Origin: Takakia lepidozioides
Taxonomy: Eukaryota > Streptophyta > Takakiopsida > Takakiales > Takakiaceae
Assembly: GCA_030704615.1 (NCBI GenBank)
Contig: CM060732.1
Location: 35,135,053 to 35,199,052, forward strand
Reading direction: 5' to 3'
Length of the DNA: 64,000 nt
Below the pieces are notes generated by a model. It was not told where the DNA came from and made no database searches. It worked only from the letters and a program-made list of their open reading frames with translations. Position numbers and translations under genes: made by a program. Positions 35,875 to 47,700 of the stretch are shown piece after piece. Numbering within the stretch: position 1 is the stretch's first letter; each line of letters opens with the position of its first letter.

Positions 35875-36441
35875 TCACCCCCATCTTCTAGCGCCGAGTT
35901 CCTCGAGGAACGGTAAAATCTTGGACTTGCTTAAAGTTGGAGAAAATCCAAAATCTGGCGAATGATACTTGCCAAGTATTCGGCTCTTCGTTCTTGACTC
36001 AAATGATTTATAGGTCCTTGCAACCATCGATAGTGTCCAACACCTTGAACTTGGGGACCACGCAGTGATTTGAGCATTCTGATTTTCGAAGCTCCCATCA
36101 AACATGATTTCGTTGCCCTCTGGGTCCGAAGGCTCAACCTCCAACAGAATTATCAGACTTTGAATAGGTTCCACTTGCCGTTGTACGAGGTCCAGACGAG
36201 GAAGTACGCGTCGCATTGGTGGCCTATCGTCTCGAGAGCGTCGGCGTGATGTTGAAGGTCGTGAGAGTCCGAACGGCTGATCTGGTAGTTGGGTAAGCGA
36301 CAACTCCAATGTATCTGGTTCCTGTGACTCTATGCTGTCAATACAAGATGCAAGAGTGCTGGAAGTGTAGCTATATATACTGATGTGTGGTGCTCCTCCC
36401 TCCTTAGCGTGTATCAGGTATATTGAATGTGGAGTCTTCAC
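35875..36441 (-). CDS. Extra C-terminal frame of the gypsy element
   Basis: An open frame of about 188 codons lies between the chromodomain and the 3' LTR. It ends ILPFLEELGARRWG and its last codons form the polypurine tract next to the LTR. The middle is rich in charged residues (RRRSRDDRPPMRR). A short C-terminal ...LGARRWG end next to the LTR is, from memory, common in plant gypsy elements; its role is unknown. I assign no function. Confidence 0.5.
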   Translation of the reverse strand: MKTPHSIYLIHAKEGGAPHISIYSYTSSTLASCIDSIESQEPDTLELSLTQLPDQPFGLSRPSTSRRRSRDDRPPMRRVLPRLDLVQRQVEPIQSLIILLEVEPSDPEGNEIMFDGSFENQNAQITAWSPSSRCWTLSMVARTYKSFESRTKSRILGKYHSPDFGFSPTLSKSKILPFLEELGARRWG

Positions 36442-36479
36442 CTTGAAGCTAACTTGGCTGACATCATGGTTGTAACGTC

Positions 36480-36800
36480 TTATTGACGTGTAGCTCGGGG
36501 CTTAGCTGAATATCGTTGATGAAACTCTTGGACTTTGTCAGATGCATTGGCGAGGTTGGATGGAGGTTCCCACGTTCGTTTGCTGATGTCGTAGCATTTC
36601 CAATATACAAAATACTCAAGACGTTTATACTTGATGCGAGAGTCTAGGACTTCGTCGACTTCATACTCAATTTCCTGATTGACTTCGATTGGTGGAGGTG
36701 GTACATAGACTCTCCTTGGAATATTCAATGGATAATACAACTCCAACAATGAAACATGAAAGACTGGATGGATGCGCATACTTCGTGGGAGTTCAAGCCA
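36480..36800 (-). pseudogene. Gypsy chromodomain
   Basis: The frame reads [12 protein letters not shown] (integrase end), then [37 protein letters not shown] and NASDKVQEF. This is a chromodomain with the aromatic and Trp-Glu-Pro features kept, of the type that targets chromovirus integration to chromatin. Here KGY has become KCY. Confidence 0.85.
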
Positions 36801-36839
36801 AAAACTGACCGGATTTATTTGTCGAATAATTTTTAATGT

Positions 36840-37509
36840 TCCCAGACGTTAATAATCAAACTTCCTTGATGGTCGCGAGGTTTGCATGTCCCGTCGAAGA
36901 AGTCACACACGATCTCCGACCTTGAACTGGGGTTGGAGTTGACGACATTGACATGCATACTCATTGTATTGTTTTTTAGCTTCTTCGAGGTGGAATGTAA
37001 GCTCCTTGTGAATCGTAACAAGATGAGTAGCAAGGTTTTCTGAAGCAGGGCTTCCAACAGTTTTCATGTGGAAAGGGTTTGTTCGAGGATGATGACCATA
37101 ATTGAAAAAAAATGGAGTTTGCTTGGTCGAAGAATGTATAGTGTTGTTGTAGGCAAACTCAGCCAATGACAGAAGGTCCGTCCAATTATCTTGGTGATAA
37201 TTTATCGTACAGAGAAGATGCTCAAAATCTGGTTTACACGTTCGGTTTGACCATCAGTCTGTGGATGATTAGCTGTAGAGAGGTTGATCTTAGTATCCAA
37301 TATGTGAAATAATCCCCTCCAAAAATTTGATATGAACTGTGGTCCTCGATCATATACGATGTCCTCCGGGAGTCCATGAATGCGATATATATTATTGAGG
37401 AAGAGTCTTGCAGTTTCCTCGCCGGTAACCGTCTTATTACATGGAATGAAATGTGTCATCTTCGTAAAACGATCTACAATAACAAGGATTGAATCGGTGG
37501 TCTTGGAAA
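36840..37509 (-). pseudogene. Gypsy integrase, C-terminal half
   Basis: Immediately left of MULE-2 the minus strand reads SKTTDSILVIVDRFTKMTHF, YDRGPQFISNFW (second catalytic Asp) and TANHPQTDGQTERVNQ (region of the catalytic Glu). After a frame change it continues AEFAYNNTIHSSTKQTPF and FKVGDRV. It continues the half seen at 48,935-49,470 with only the MULE-2 target duplication between. Confidence 0.88.
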
Positions 37510-37510
37510 C

Positions 37511-37660
37511 AGGGATGCCTCGGCGTGAGCCTGGTCACGTGAGCGCGTGAGCGCTCACGCCACGTCACCTTGCGCAAATGCCACGTCACGGGGCTCACTC
37601 CACGTCATCACACGTGAAGGCCGCGTCACCACGCGCCCAGAAAGAAGTGGAGTGTATTCC
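37511..37660. repeat. MULE-2 left subterminal GCGTGAGC/CACGTCA array
   Basis: Within 150 bases there are repeated GTGAGC, GCGCTCACGCCACGTCA, CCACGTCA and CGTCACC words in both orientations. The matching right-end array is at 48,770-48,930. Such arrays usually serve as transposase-binding regions in MULEs; that is inferred. Confidence 0.65.
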
Positions 37661-37724
37661 CGCGGATTGGCACCCTTTACCGCGGAAACAAGCTGGACGA
37701 CATAATAAAAGGCATTAAATAAAG

Positions 37725-38070
37725 GATGGATGAATGTACAGTTGGATGATAAACAGATGGATGAGTGTGAAAAATGAATGTAGATGGATGAATGAGGGAT
37801 GGATAAGAGTAAAATGGATGAATGTATAATGGATGTTGAGCAATGACAAAAATTCATGACAGGAAGATGCATGACCAAATCTTTTGACGAATGCACCTCG
37901 TATATGAAATGAGTGTGGAAGGTTTGTGGGGTGGATTAAAGAATACAGAGGATGAATGTACAATGGATGTTGTACAAAAAAATTCATGAATGGAGCACGC
38001 ATAAGTACAGTGTAGATGAATGCACAATGGATATGAGAAGAGTCAGGGAGGTTTGTGAGATGGATTCATA
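37725..38070. repeat. GGATGAATG-rich degenerate tandem repeats
   Basis: Words such as GGATGAATGTA, AATGGATG and TGGATGAATG recur about every 15-30 bases. The complementary words (ATTCATCCA, CATTCATCC) occur at 52,920-53,050 near the corresponding end of MULE-1, so this is a shared subterminal feature of the family. Open frames across it are artefacts of the repeat. Confidence 0.65.
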
Positions 38071-38524
38071 CATATTGCAATTTAAACGAAAGTTGATTCT
38101 GTGATTATTATTTGTTCTAAAGGAACAACTACGGTGGAGGAAGGGGATTCAACGTTTTCCAGATAATATGAAAATGAATATTAAAAGAATACAGTTCAGT
38201 CTGACTCAGAGTCAGTACAATGTATCCCCGCTTCCTCTGCATCTAAGTCTAAGTATTTTAGAACACCGGATCCACGCTGGATACACCTACGGCTGGCCAC
38301 TAAAAAGTCAAGGGATAGGGACTCGGCCGCGTGAAGTGCCATTGCCTCGGCATAAACAGGAAGAAGAAAATTGGAAAGGGGGCTGTCGAAAACACACTCG
38401 CCAGAAATGACTGTATTTCCTGAAGATCCACCGCTGCCTTTCCTGAAAGATAGCCTGAAAAAGTTATTACTGTAACTTTGATGTTATCGAGAAATTGAGT
38501 ATGACTCCAAAGAGGGTTTAGCAC

Positions 38525-41500
38525 TTACTCACATGAAAAGTCGTTGTCGACCTGCTTATCTTCGGGATCGTCATCATTTCGAATTTGAATCCGATCAGTC
38601 TGTGTGCCTGAAGTGGAGCCAGACAAAAGGGGGAGGAGCACTGTGTTGTAGAGGTCAGAATCACCCTCCATGCCAAAAAGTCTTCTCCCTACCTTGCATG
38701 CGTGGTAAGTTGCTCCTGCACCAGACAGGAGAACATGAACAGTTTGGAGGGGGGATTTAAGCAGATGAAACTGTTGAAAGGAAACCAATTCGGAAGGGAA
38801 AAAAACGAACCTGTGGACACAGAAAGATCGACCACCCGTGCAGAGCGGTGGGCTGCATGACTCCAGCAGTATTTGCATGAACGCTGGTGACTTTTCCTTT
38901 GCACCTCTCCAGGGAATGCCATCTGGTCTCTTCAGAGTCTGATTGGACTGCATGAAGTTGTACAAAATGTCATCGACATGGGGCTCATAGGGGGGTTGAC
39001 GAAACAACCCTGGTCAGAAATCTCAAAGCTGCGAATGGAGGATGGTGTCTTTGATGTGCGAATCCTCCGCAGGCAGATCACCTCGAACATCCTCGTCTGG
39101 CAAAGATAGCAAGTTAGTGTGGTAAACACAATCTATAGTGGAAGTGTGTACATCGACTATTCAGACTCTGACACAAAAAATCATGAATCGGTGATGATCG
39201 GTGTCGATCATAACACATTCTACTAGAGTGGAGCTGCAGAGAAAATTGAAACTCATGATCAAAGCACAAGCAGAAGGGAGACGCATACCGGCTGACCAGG
39301 GAAACCCCTTTCACAAAGGTAGAGGCTGTTCACACAATTCCATGTGCGCAAAACTTCAAACCTGAAGACTTAAGGTATGATGCCAATGCCCGACGACTAT
39401 CATTGTCACATGACTGAAAAAGCAAAGTGTCCCTGCATCAGAGAGGAAGTTGTTACAGAACCCGAACACCCAACTCCAGTAGTTGTCCTCGAATTTGTTC
39501 CAGCCTGGCGTCTTGCCCTTGGAAGAACTTCTGCATAGCCTGGCCATCCGGGATGTCGAGAAATGACAATGTCGGCCGCATAAGTTTCTGCACACCGCAC
39601 ACGAAGGTGGGACCTGTGCTCACTGCAACAGACATGTTTTTTATAAGAACGATGGCAAGATTGTTTTCAAAGAACGAGACTGAAATACTGCCAACGAAAC
39701 TTTCAGAGAAAATGAAAGAAACTGGAATTCTCACAGATTGAGGAATGAGATTATATTGTCCAGGTAGGGGATGGCACCAGTGTATCCTCTCTTTCGACTC
39801 TGCATCATCGAAAGCCAACCCTCATTAACAATTTTCATCTCTCCTGCGAATCAGAACGGGAAGGGTGTGGCTTGGCATCGAACACGCACTGAAGAGTGCG
39901 GGTATATCTTCAGCAGTAAAGTCCTGCCCACTCTCCATCTCTTTTCATTCTCCTTCCCCTTGTCATTTTCCTTCTTTTGGACTTGTCTTTGTCCTTTGGC
40001 TTTGCTGGTGAGATGGCTATGACATCAACAGCCTTGTCTTTTGGTTTGCGGCCCGCCTTCTTTCCCTTCTGCGGCGTTCCCTGAGCATCAGGCTCCTTGG
40101 CAGCCAATGTTGTTATGTTTCGTTGATACTCTTCGTCAGTCAAAGGCGCCAGCATCTCAGCGTTATTGTTCAAGTATTTCATATGCTGTTCTTGAAAGGT
40201 CGTGTGCTCAGGTGGGCAGTCAAGGTACCACCCACAGTCTCTGAAGTGAGAAGGACTCCAGTCCTTCAATATCCCTGCAGTATACATGGTTGGATCGTTT
40301 GCAGGGTCCGACCACATGTCAAGATAGTCGGGAATTCCGCTCAGGTGATTTCCTTCCATAAGCACATATTTCGTGTACCTGAAAAAAGGAGATAAATCCC
40401 AACCCACAAAAGCGCTCAGTGAGTAAGATGCAAGTAGAACAGAATGAAAAAAAATAGATTGAAATGGCTCTGAGAACTGCTCCAAGGACCTTTCAGGACC
40501 ACACTACTGCTCCAGATATGAATGTCGTCAACGCCATTCAGAACATTCCATTCAATGATACTGTAAATACACCCAATCCAGGTGAATGCAAATTATCGTT
40601 TAGGAATGACACAGACATAGAAGTGAATGTCGTCAACGACATTCACTAATGAAGCCAAATTATTACTTAAATGAAGCAAAATCACAGGATGGAAATCAAA
40701 AAATCGAGTAAGGAACCCTCCAGGAAAACTCAATGCACATTCATAACGAACATATCACTGAGGACCTCACAACATCACTGTATGTGAATGGCGTCAACGC
40801 CATTCACAAAAATACCAAAAAGAAACCAATTACTTAGCTCCCAATCCATGTAAATTCAATTTGTCGCTGTTGAATAATACAGACACACAGTGAATGTCGT
40901 CAACGACATTCACTTTGGATTTCTCATAACAGAGCTTATCAAGCCTCCAGATTCCTCGCAAGAGGCAAAAACAATCAGAACAACTGAATGTCTGCATTGA
41001 CATTCAGCAAAATGAAGTGAGGAACCCTCACTGTAACCTCTATGGACATTACAAAAATTTACATAACTCTGAGGACCTCTCAACAACTCCGTATGTGAAT
41101 GTCGTCAACGCCATTCAAGGACATTATCAATTCTAATCAGGGACAATATAATTGCACCTTAGATCCTAACCAGGTGAATTCATATACTCGCTTAAGAATG
41201 ACTCAGACAAAGAAGTGAATGTCGTCAACGACATTCAATCTGGATCTATGATTGCAATCCTTATGAAGCCACATTTTTCCCAAAAAAAGCAGTAGAGTTT
41301 CAAGTATGACATTGCACCTGTACACAACTCGCATCATGGCCCACTCTCCTCCAACCTGACTGTCAAAGTCGTTGGACCGTAAAATGTTACCATCTTTGGA
41401 GAACTCCCGGAAAAAACAGTATCTCCAGGTGAGACCTCTCCACTTCCTTATGTATGCCTCCAATGACATTTGGGGAGGGGAAACAATCGAAATGTTCAGG

Positions 41501-43950
41501 TCCTTCAAAGTCTGATCCAGCACAATGACGGCGCGCTTTTCGAGCTGCAAATAGTATATTTGTCAGAATTGCAAAAAAGATACTCATCACATACTTGAAG
41601 AGAAGAAAACAGCATGTTCGAATACACACCTGACTCCAAAATGTAGCCTTGTGGAGCCAGTTATCAAACACCAAATCACTGATTCCTTCCACCTTTGTGC
41701 CAGGCTGTATGGTGCTCTTTGGGAACTGATTCAAGTCCTTTACTGTTTGATCTGAGTTCCATATCTCCAGCCACCTTATTTTTATTTGTGGGTCGACCAT
41801 CGATATGGCCAGCCGGTGCAATTTCTCCTGCTGCATCTCCGGATGCACATGCTTGTCATAAGTCCATGATCTATTATTCTAAGCTGCTTTCCGAAGGCTG
41901 ACATCAATTTGGTTCTTCGCATTTCAAACTCCTTCTTTATTGCAGCTTCCACACCCTTTGATGTCCTTAGTTCTTCTGGTGTAGTGCGGTAATATTCGGA
42001 TTTTCCCTTCTCAGCTGCCTCTGCCAGTTCTTGCTGCATTCATTCAAGTAGTGATTAGCTCCGAAGGGACTACAAACATGTATTCGAAAAGTAAACAGAG
42101 TACAGACTCGGGCTTACCGCATACATGTACTCCAGAAACGCCTCTCGTGTCAAAGAATACCAAGTGCCTGCAGCTCTTCCTGTTTCGCACTTCTTGATGA
42201 TATTGGGTGGTAGTACTGTCCGAAAATCATCTAGCTTCATCAGACCAATCCTCTGAATTCGGAATAGTGTGTGAACCAAGCTTGTTGTCACATGCGATTT
42301 CTCATGCGATTTCTCTGTCGATCTGCAAAAACATTGGAAACATTGCATTCCTTAACACTGTTTTTTGAGGATTAATAAGACACTACAGAGGGAATGAAAT
42401 CTCCTGGATGACTTACTTGTTCACGTCGTGCATAGCTGTAAGAAGCCTAGCGATGTCGTTTCCAGGATCCAAAACCATTGCCTCCACAGCAACATGCTTG
42501 TCTTTGTCTTTCGAATGGTGTTTCTGAATGTATCCCATCCATGCCAGCAATCGGTGGTTGCCGTCCCAGACGTAGAACATGTGGTTGCAGAATTGCTGGG
42601 TGTTCTTTCCCATCATGAGGCCCAGCTCGAACTCCTCATTGGCATCTTTCCAGCACTCATCCCAGTTATCACTGATCTCTGGAGACACTAATGTGCTTTT
42701 CCCATTTATATCCGTCAGTGACACATAAAAAACTTGTGCACCAAGTCTATATCCATGCACAAAATCACTCTCCAATTTTGTTATGTCATGGGAAAGAGGT
42801 GGACGCACAACATGCATTGATATCATCCGGCACAGAGGTATGTCCAGACGCCCTCCAGATACGAGCATGTCCCTTATAACCTCCTGAGAGTTTACCTTCT
42901 GGAATGACATGAGTTCTTTCACCTTGTCAAGGTAGTGCACTTCGGATTCATCTGCTTCATCTGTATTCTCTGAGCTTTTTGCGGACTCGTCCCCATCTCC
43001 AGATCTTTTCCCCTCTGATCCTGTAGGCTTCGACCTCACAGTTTTCTGCACGATGCCATTCTGACTGAGTGATTTGCAAATAGTGAATGGCGGTAACGAC
43101 CATCACTCTGTCTCAAAGAAACTCACCATGAATGGTGTGAAAGAATTCAGCACAATCTACACAAGAAAAGCTGAGATTGCCGTATTCAAAACAAAAGCGA
43201 GAGCGATAGCGAACGGCGTTAACGACAATCACAAAAGATAACGACCTGCCGGATCGGTGTTGTGTAATGACATACATGTGCAACTGATTGGCGGCAACGA
43301 CATTCAGTGTAGTTTAGGGCGGATAGTAAGTGCAGACTCTCTCTTCAAACACGTAGGTACATAAATCTCATAAGGAGAATCGAATGGCGTTAACGACACT
43401 CGCAATTCAGTAGTTCCTGCTAAAGAAGGGAAGGGGAAGGACTCCTTGAAAGGCAATCAGACAGACTGTATGATCTGAACACTAGTGAATGACTGTACCG
43501 ATAGTCACCAACTCATTGTGCTGTAAACCCTTCGCAGAGGAGTAGAAAGCAATCACCTTTGTGATTGTCGGTAGCGACAATCCCTGTCTGGGACATTCCA
43601 CTCAATCTCTACGCATATCTTCAACAATGAAATGTAAGTTAGATAAAACTTACTGGCACCTTCTTAGGTTTTGAAATTTGATCCCCTTCTGCAGCTTTCC
43701 TCTTCCCTCTCACATCTGCTGGAATTTCTGTCTGCGCTAGGGTTTCTTGACCTTCTCCCGGTTCGGCGTTCCGCGTGCTTCCACCTTCTTCAGTGTCCCT
43801 GCGAATCATCTCTGCCTCCACAGGCTGGCGCACTCTTATCGCCGACTGTGTCACAGCCGCTGCCTCAGTCTCCGTCTGCTCTTGTGAATCAGTCTCCGCG
43901 TTCACCTGCTGCCTTGGCCCTGTGTTCTCCAACAAACGACGCCTCGTCAT
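38525..43950 (-). CDS. MULE-2 accessory gene: ParB/Srx-like domain plus DNA methyltransferase-like domain
   Basis: Exons with good borders on the minus strand: 43,950-43,654 (ATG start), 43,045-42,418, 42,322-42,118, 42,033-41,630, 41,544-41,318 and from 40,378; then less certain pieces to 38,525. Residues 1-140 are charged and disordered. A ParB/Srx-like signature, MFYVWDGNHRLLAWMGY, falls at about residues 256-272. The 3' part reads FEDNYWSWVFGFCNNFLSDA, RGAKEKSPAFMQILLES and, across an intron, VVDLSVSTG/ATYHACKVGRR with LFGMEGD. That order (substrate-side motif first, SAM-binding motif I last) is typical of beta-class N4/N6 DNA methyltransferases. A lysine-rich linker lies at about 40,080-39,920. 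The first three exons join in frame. One-base frame breaks are implied near 41,870, 39,910, 39,500 and 38,840. The gene lies divergent to the transposase. Methyltransferase target and activity are unknown. Confidence 0.6.
40519..41238. repeat. Palindrome cluster in intron 5 of the ParB-methyltransferase-like gene
   Basis: Seven palindromes at 40,519-40,540, 40,623-40,646, 40,784-40,807, 40,890-40,913, 40,984-41,007, 41,095-41,118 and 41,215-41,238. The main form has arms GTGAATGTCG and CGACATTCAC around TCAA. A second form has GTGAATGGCG and CGCCATTCAC, so both arms changed together. They lie in longer alternating units of about 270-325 bases, with shared words CTGAGGACCTC and GAATGAC(A/T)CAGACA between them. 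All lie within the 939-base intron 41,317-40,379. Confidence 0.88.
43083..43584. repeat. Palindrome cluster in intron 1 of the same gene
   Basis: Six more degenerate members: 43,083-43,106, 43,209-43,232, 43,284-43,307, 43,381-43,402, 43,485-43,508 and 43,561-43,584. Their centres vary (GTAA, TTAA, GCAA, GTAC, GTAG), but the CG...CG or CG...CGAC frame and (T/A)GAAT(G)/GATTG arms persist. The last has perfect 8-base arms GATTGTCG and CGACAATC. All lie within the intron 43,653-43,046. Confidence 0.75.
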
Positions 43951-44783
43951 TTTCTCTCTTGCTCTGCGTCTCTCTCTAAGGGAAGTAAAATAAAGAGACT
44001 TTCTTCTCTTTCGTATTCTAGAAGGAACCCTCTCCAGCTTGACTACCACTCTCCCTCTAAGCGCGAAAAGTAGAAAAACGCAGTGACTCCCGATTTCTTG
44101 CGGGATTGCCTGCGTTCTTGCGTGTCTCTAGAAGCATCGGATTCCCTCCCGCGTGACCGTTACACATAGTCGTTCCCTTATTAGTGCACATGCCAGCAAT
44201 TGGTGTACAGCTGTTCGTATTCAGTTATGGATGTCTGACGTGTGTCGCCCAAAAAAAACGGCGTGTTCTTTATTAGAACGGTTTCAATATTTAAAAATAA
44301 CAGCGAATCCAAGAAATCTTGGCGCACAGTCTTAGAGAGTTTGATGACAAATTTTGGGATATTATACACGGTCATCCTTGTTAGCCAACCCCACGTTTGT
44401 TTCACATTTTGAACTTTCCAGGTGCGCATATCATTGGTAGTAGTATAAAGATACATTTACTTAATCTGCAATCCCATTCTCAGATCTTGTGGCATGCTTC
44501 CAGGAAGTCGGCTTTGTTTTTGGGTTTATTGATGAGGTTCTGGTTAACGGTTTTACAGCTGCCGACACTGCACCTAGGGATACTCTGACCACTGGGCCCA
44601 CAAGAAAAGTAATTAAAATGGACGGCTGCATATCTGGAAAGAATAACATAATATGCACAGTCGTTATCTGAGCTTCCTCCGCCATATTCTCTGCTCATTC
44701 TTCAACTGTGTTCTGGAGACAGCAGTAAACCGATTTACACTAGATCTGCGATAGCAAGGTACAAACGTACGCGAGGAAGGAAG
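43951..44783. promoter_or_regulatory. Divergent promoter region between the two MULE-2 genes
   Basis: The ATG of the accessory gene (43,950, minus) and that of the transposase (44,784, plus) face away from each other across 833 bases. This must hold both promoters. I see no clear TATA box at a convincing distance from either ATG. Short open frames on both strands (for example 44,489-44,671) have no recognisable content. Confidence 0.5.
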
Positions 44784-47700
44784 ATGGCTTCCTCTGAAGC
44801 GGAGTTCTTCTCTGACGACAAACCAGTGCCGTTCTCCCAGGAAGTCCTTGACAATGGATTTGCAATTGTTCTGGAACATGTCTTGGCTACCCGTTTTCAG
44901 CTGCAGAATGGCTCCATCTTTTTGGAGAAAGAGGTGTACGATCTTAAAGGAAAGTTGGTGAAATATTTTTCCAAAACCGTGATGAGACGGCTCATATCAG
45001 CCAGTGGAGAGTGCGTCCTGGTCGATACAGAGTACTTGGAGAGCCTCGGCGAAAGTCCCTTGGGTCATATGTGACGCCCGGGACTGCTGCTTCGGTCGTT
45101 GAAGACAAGAGGGAGGTGGTGGTGAAAAAAGAACAACGTCCTCCACTCCAATTGTTGAGCTTTCGGATTCTTCCGATGATGACATAAGTGAAATTCCAAA
45201 TCCAGTCCTTCCTACTGTGGTTGGAGAAGCTGATGAAGAAGAGATTTGTAGTGTCATTCCAAAATTGCGGGCGATGGGAGGAATGGCTGGATTCAAAAGT
45301 GAGTTGCGGGGAATTGATTGGGAATCTTTGAAGCAGGTGCCTGTGAAGTTCTTGCCGGAGACTTTTGATGGCGATATCCTATTCGAGCTGCCTCCTCCTC
45401 CGCGAGTTGGAGGTGTAACAATCATGATGCATGGAATGGACAAAAAACACGACGGGCACCCGTGGTGCAGAACAAAAACATCCAATATTCAGAATGATGA
45501 CAAGCTTGTTTTCAGGAGGACAGTTTGCAATGGACACCTTAGGTGTGATAATTTGAATTGCAGACACTTTCTTCAGTCTGGGGTTCATAATCAAAGCGAA
45601 TGGGAGGGTCTGGCGGAAAATCCATTTCAGCCTGGGACTGCCCCTCCACCGGCAAACACTTTCGTCTGCAAATTCTGCAAACTTGTGCCATCCTGTTTGG
45701 CGCTCTGCGGAGCAAGAATGTACTATGTTGTCCACCGTTTGAATACAATGACGAGAGCTTGTGTGCATTTTGGATTCCATAACCATCCTGTCTCGAAGGG
45801 GGATTACAGGGAGAGTGTTGAGACAGTATCGAGGTTGATCAAACAGGAGTTCGGGAGAAACCCATCCGCATCAACATCTGCAATTGCTCTTGGCGCAAGC
45901 AAGTCCTTCTTGGAAAGCCATATTTTGAGTGAAGGAGATTCTGTGGGGACTAAACTTGACGGTGCAGCATTGGACCTGGTCATGGATCATTTCTCCACTT
46001 TAAGTTCACCTAACATTCGGCATCAGATCAATGCATTGAGAATGGGCTCTGGGATCAGAGGCTACATAGACAATATTTTGGAATTGAAACGAGTGAGCAA
46101 GTACGATTACATCCAGGACAATGTATTCCCAGGTCAAGGTGCCATCAAAGTTTTTCTTTTCAAAATGTCGACTGTTGGGGAGGGCAGTGGGGTTAGCCTC
46201 GTGAAGCGGATGCAGAAGACTGGGGACTTGCAGAACTGTTTTCTTATGTTTGATCATGTGAAACGAGTGAAGGATTGGACGACAATGGCTTGTCATGTCT
46301 ACGATCCAGTGTACCAACGAGTTATGACAATTGCAGTTTGTGACATGCAATCCGAGGATACGGAATCCCAGAAGCTCATGTGGAATTCCCTGATACGTGT
46401 CATGGGCTGCCATGGGCTGCCATCTCCAAATTTCGCAGGTTTCATGGCGGATAGTGCTCAAGCAAATTTCAATGCTGTTCGTATTGTCTTCGGATCGGGC
46501 GACCCAAAAGTGCCTATGCCAGGAAGAGAGCGTACATGTCTATTCCATTGGACACAATCTCTGGAAAAACATACAAAGTCGGACATCAAACCAGAGATGC
46601 AGACTCAGCACCGTAAATTGTGCAAAGAGTACAAAGATGCTAGAACAATGAAGGAGGCGGACACTTTGTTCCAGACAATTCGTGCATGGTGGTTCTCTTC
46701 TGGAGCTGCATCACTTGAGAGTATGAGAGCATTGGAAGATTGGCTGGCGTTTTGGCACTTCCGGTATAGACAGTGGGGAGCAGCCATGACAATGGTACGA
46801 GGCTTCTATTTCATGCTTTATTCATATATTTGCTTTCCATATTTTTGACTCATTGCTTTCTTTATGTTGTTTCCTGTGCACTGTTCTGAAGTGTGGTTAT
46901 CCTCTTTGCAGAACATGTCCATTGAGGAAATGGCGGACATGCCATCTTGCAATTTGGCAGAAACTGTGCACAACGCATGGTTGCAGCAGTCTGGGAAATG
47001 AGGTCGGGATTTGTATGTGGCAACAACAGATGATTTGATACGTGCCTTGCAACAACAAACCCGATACCGTGATTTTTTACGAGGTGGGGTTGGTGGCAAG
47101 GGTCCGGACAAATGGGAGTTGATGTTGCGTGCTGCAAACAGATCTGGGGATCCAATCAAGATAGCACGGGCGGTGAGCATGTATGCCCAGGGAACGCCAC
47201 TTGTTTCTAGAGTTCCACATCTTGAAGGGGAGGAGAGATTCGGCTCCTGTAAGAGGAAATTGAACACTCCACCTGGTTCGGATTCAGATTCCCACAGGGC
47301 AGACCGTGATAACTTCTCGAAGCCTCGTGTTCCTCTGCATGACAGCTCCATGTCCGGAACCTCCATTGTGGAGGAACCTCCAACACGACGGCAAACTCCA
47401 GCATCAAACAGTGCCACTGAAATGGTGCAGGAGAGAAACAACCCCCTTGATGTGCTTGAGTCCGCATGCCCCGACCATGTTTGGCACATAGAACGCACAA
47501 GTATAGGGTCTCGTGTGAAATGTACAGCGATCAGGGCAACTAATTTCGAGAAATGCACTTCATCTATATCCAGAGGTGGTGCCCGAACTCCTGCTCCGAC
47601 TTTCACAGGCTTGATGCGTCCATACGGTCAACCAGAAGCCAAGAACCACAAGTTCTGGTTCTGCGCAGATGATTGTGCCAGATGTGTGCATAGAACTGTG

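Noticed and set aside
37715-38002. Open frame of 95 codons on the minus strand
   Set aside because: It reads through degenerate GGATGAATG repeats and its amino-acid pattern (HPLYIHPLY...) only mirrors the repeat.
40519-41238. CRISPR-like look of regularly spaced 24-base repeats
   Set aside because: The repeats are self-palindromes with variable arms, the spacing runs from about 95 to 160 bases, the stretches between are themselves repeated, and they lie in an intron of a plant transposon gene.
44489-44671. 60-codon plus frame in the divergent promoter region of MULE-2
   Set aside because: Too short, no recognisable content and no splice link to the transposase.
46818-47606. 262-codon minus-strand frame
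   Set aside because: It is the complement of the coding sequence of the MULE-2 transposase after its intron; the plus strand carries the conserved motifs.
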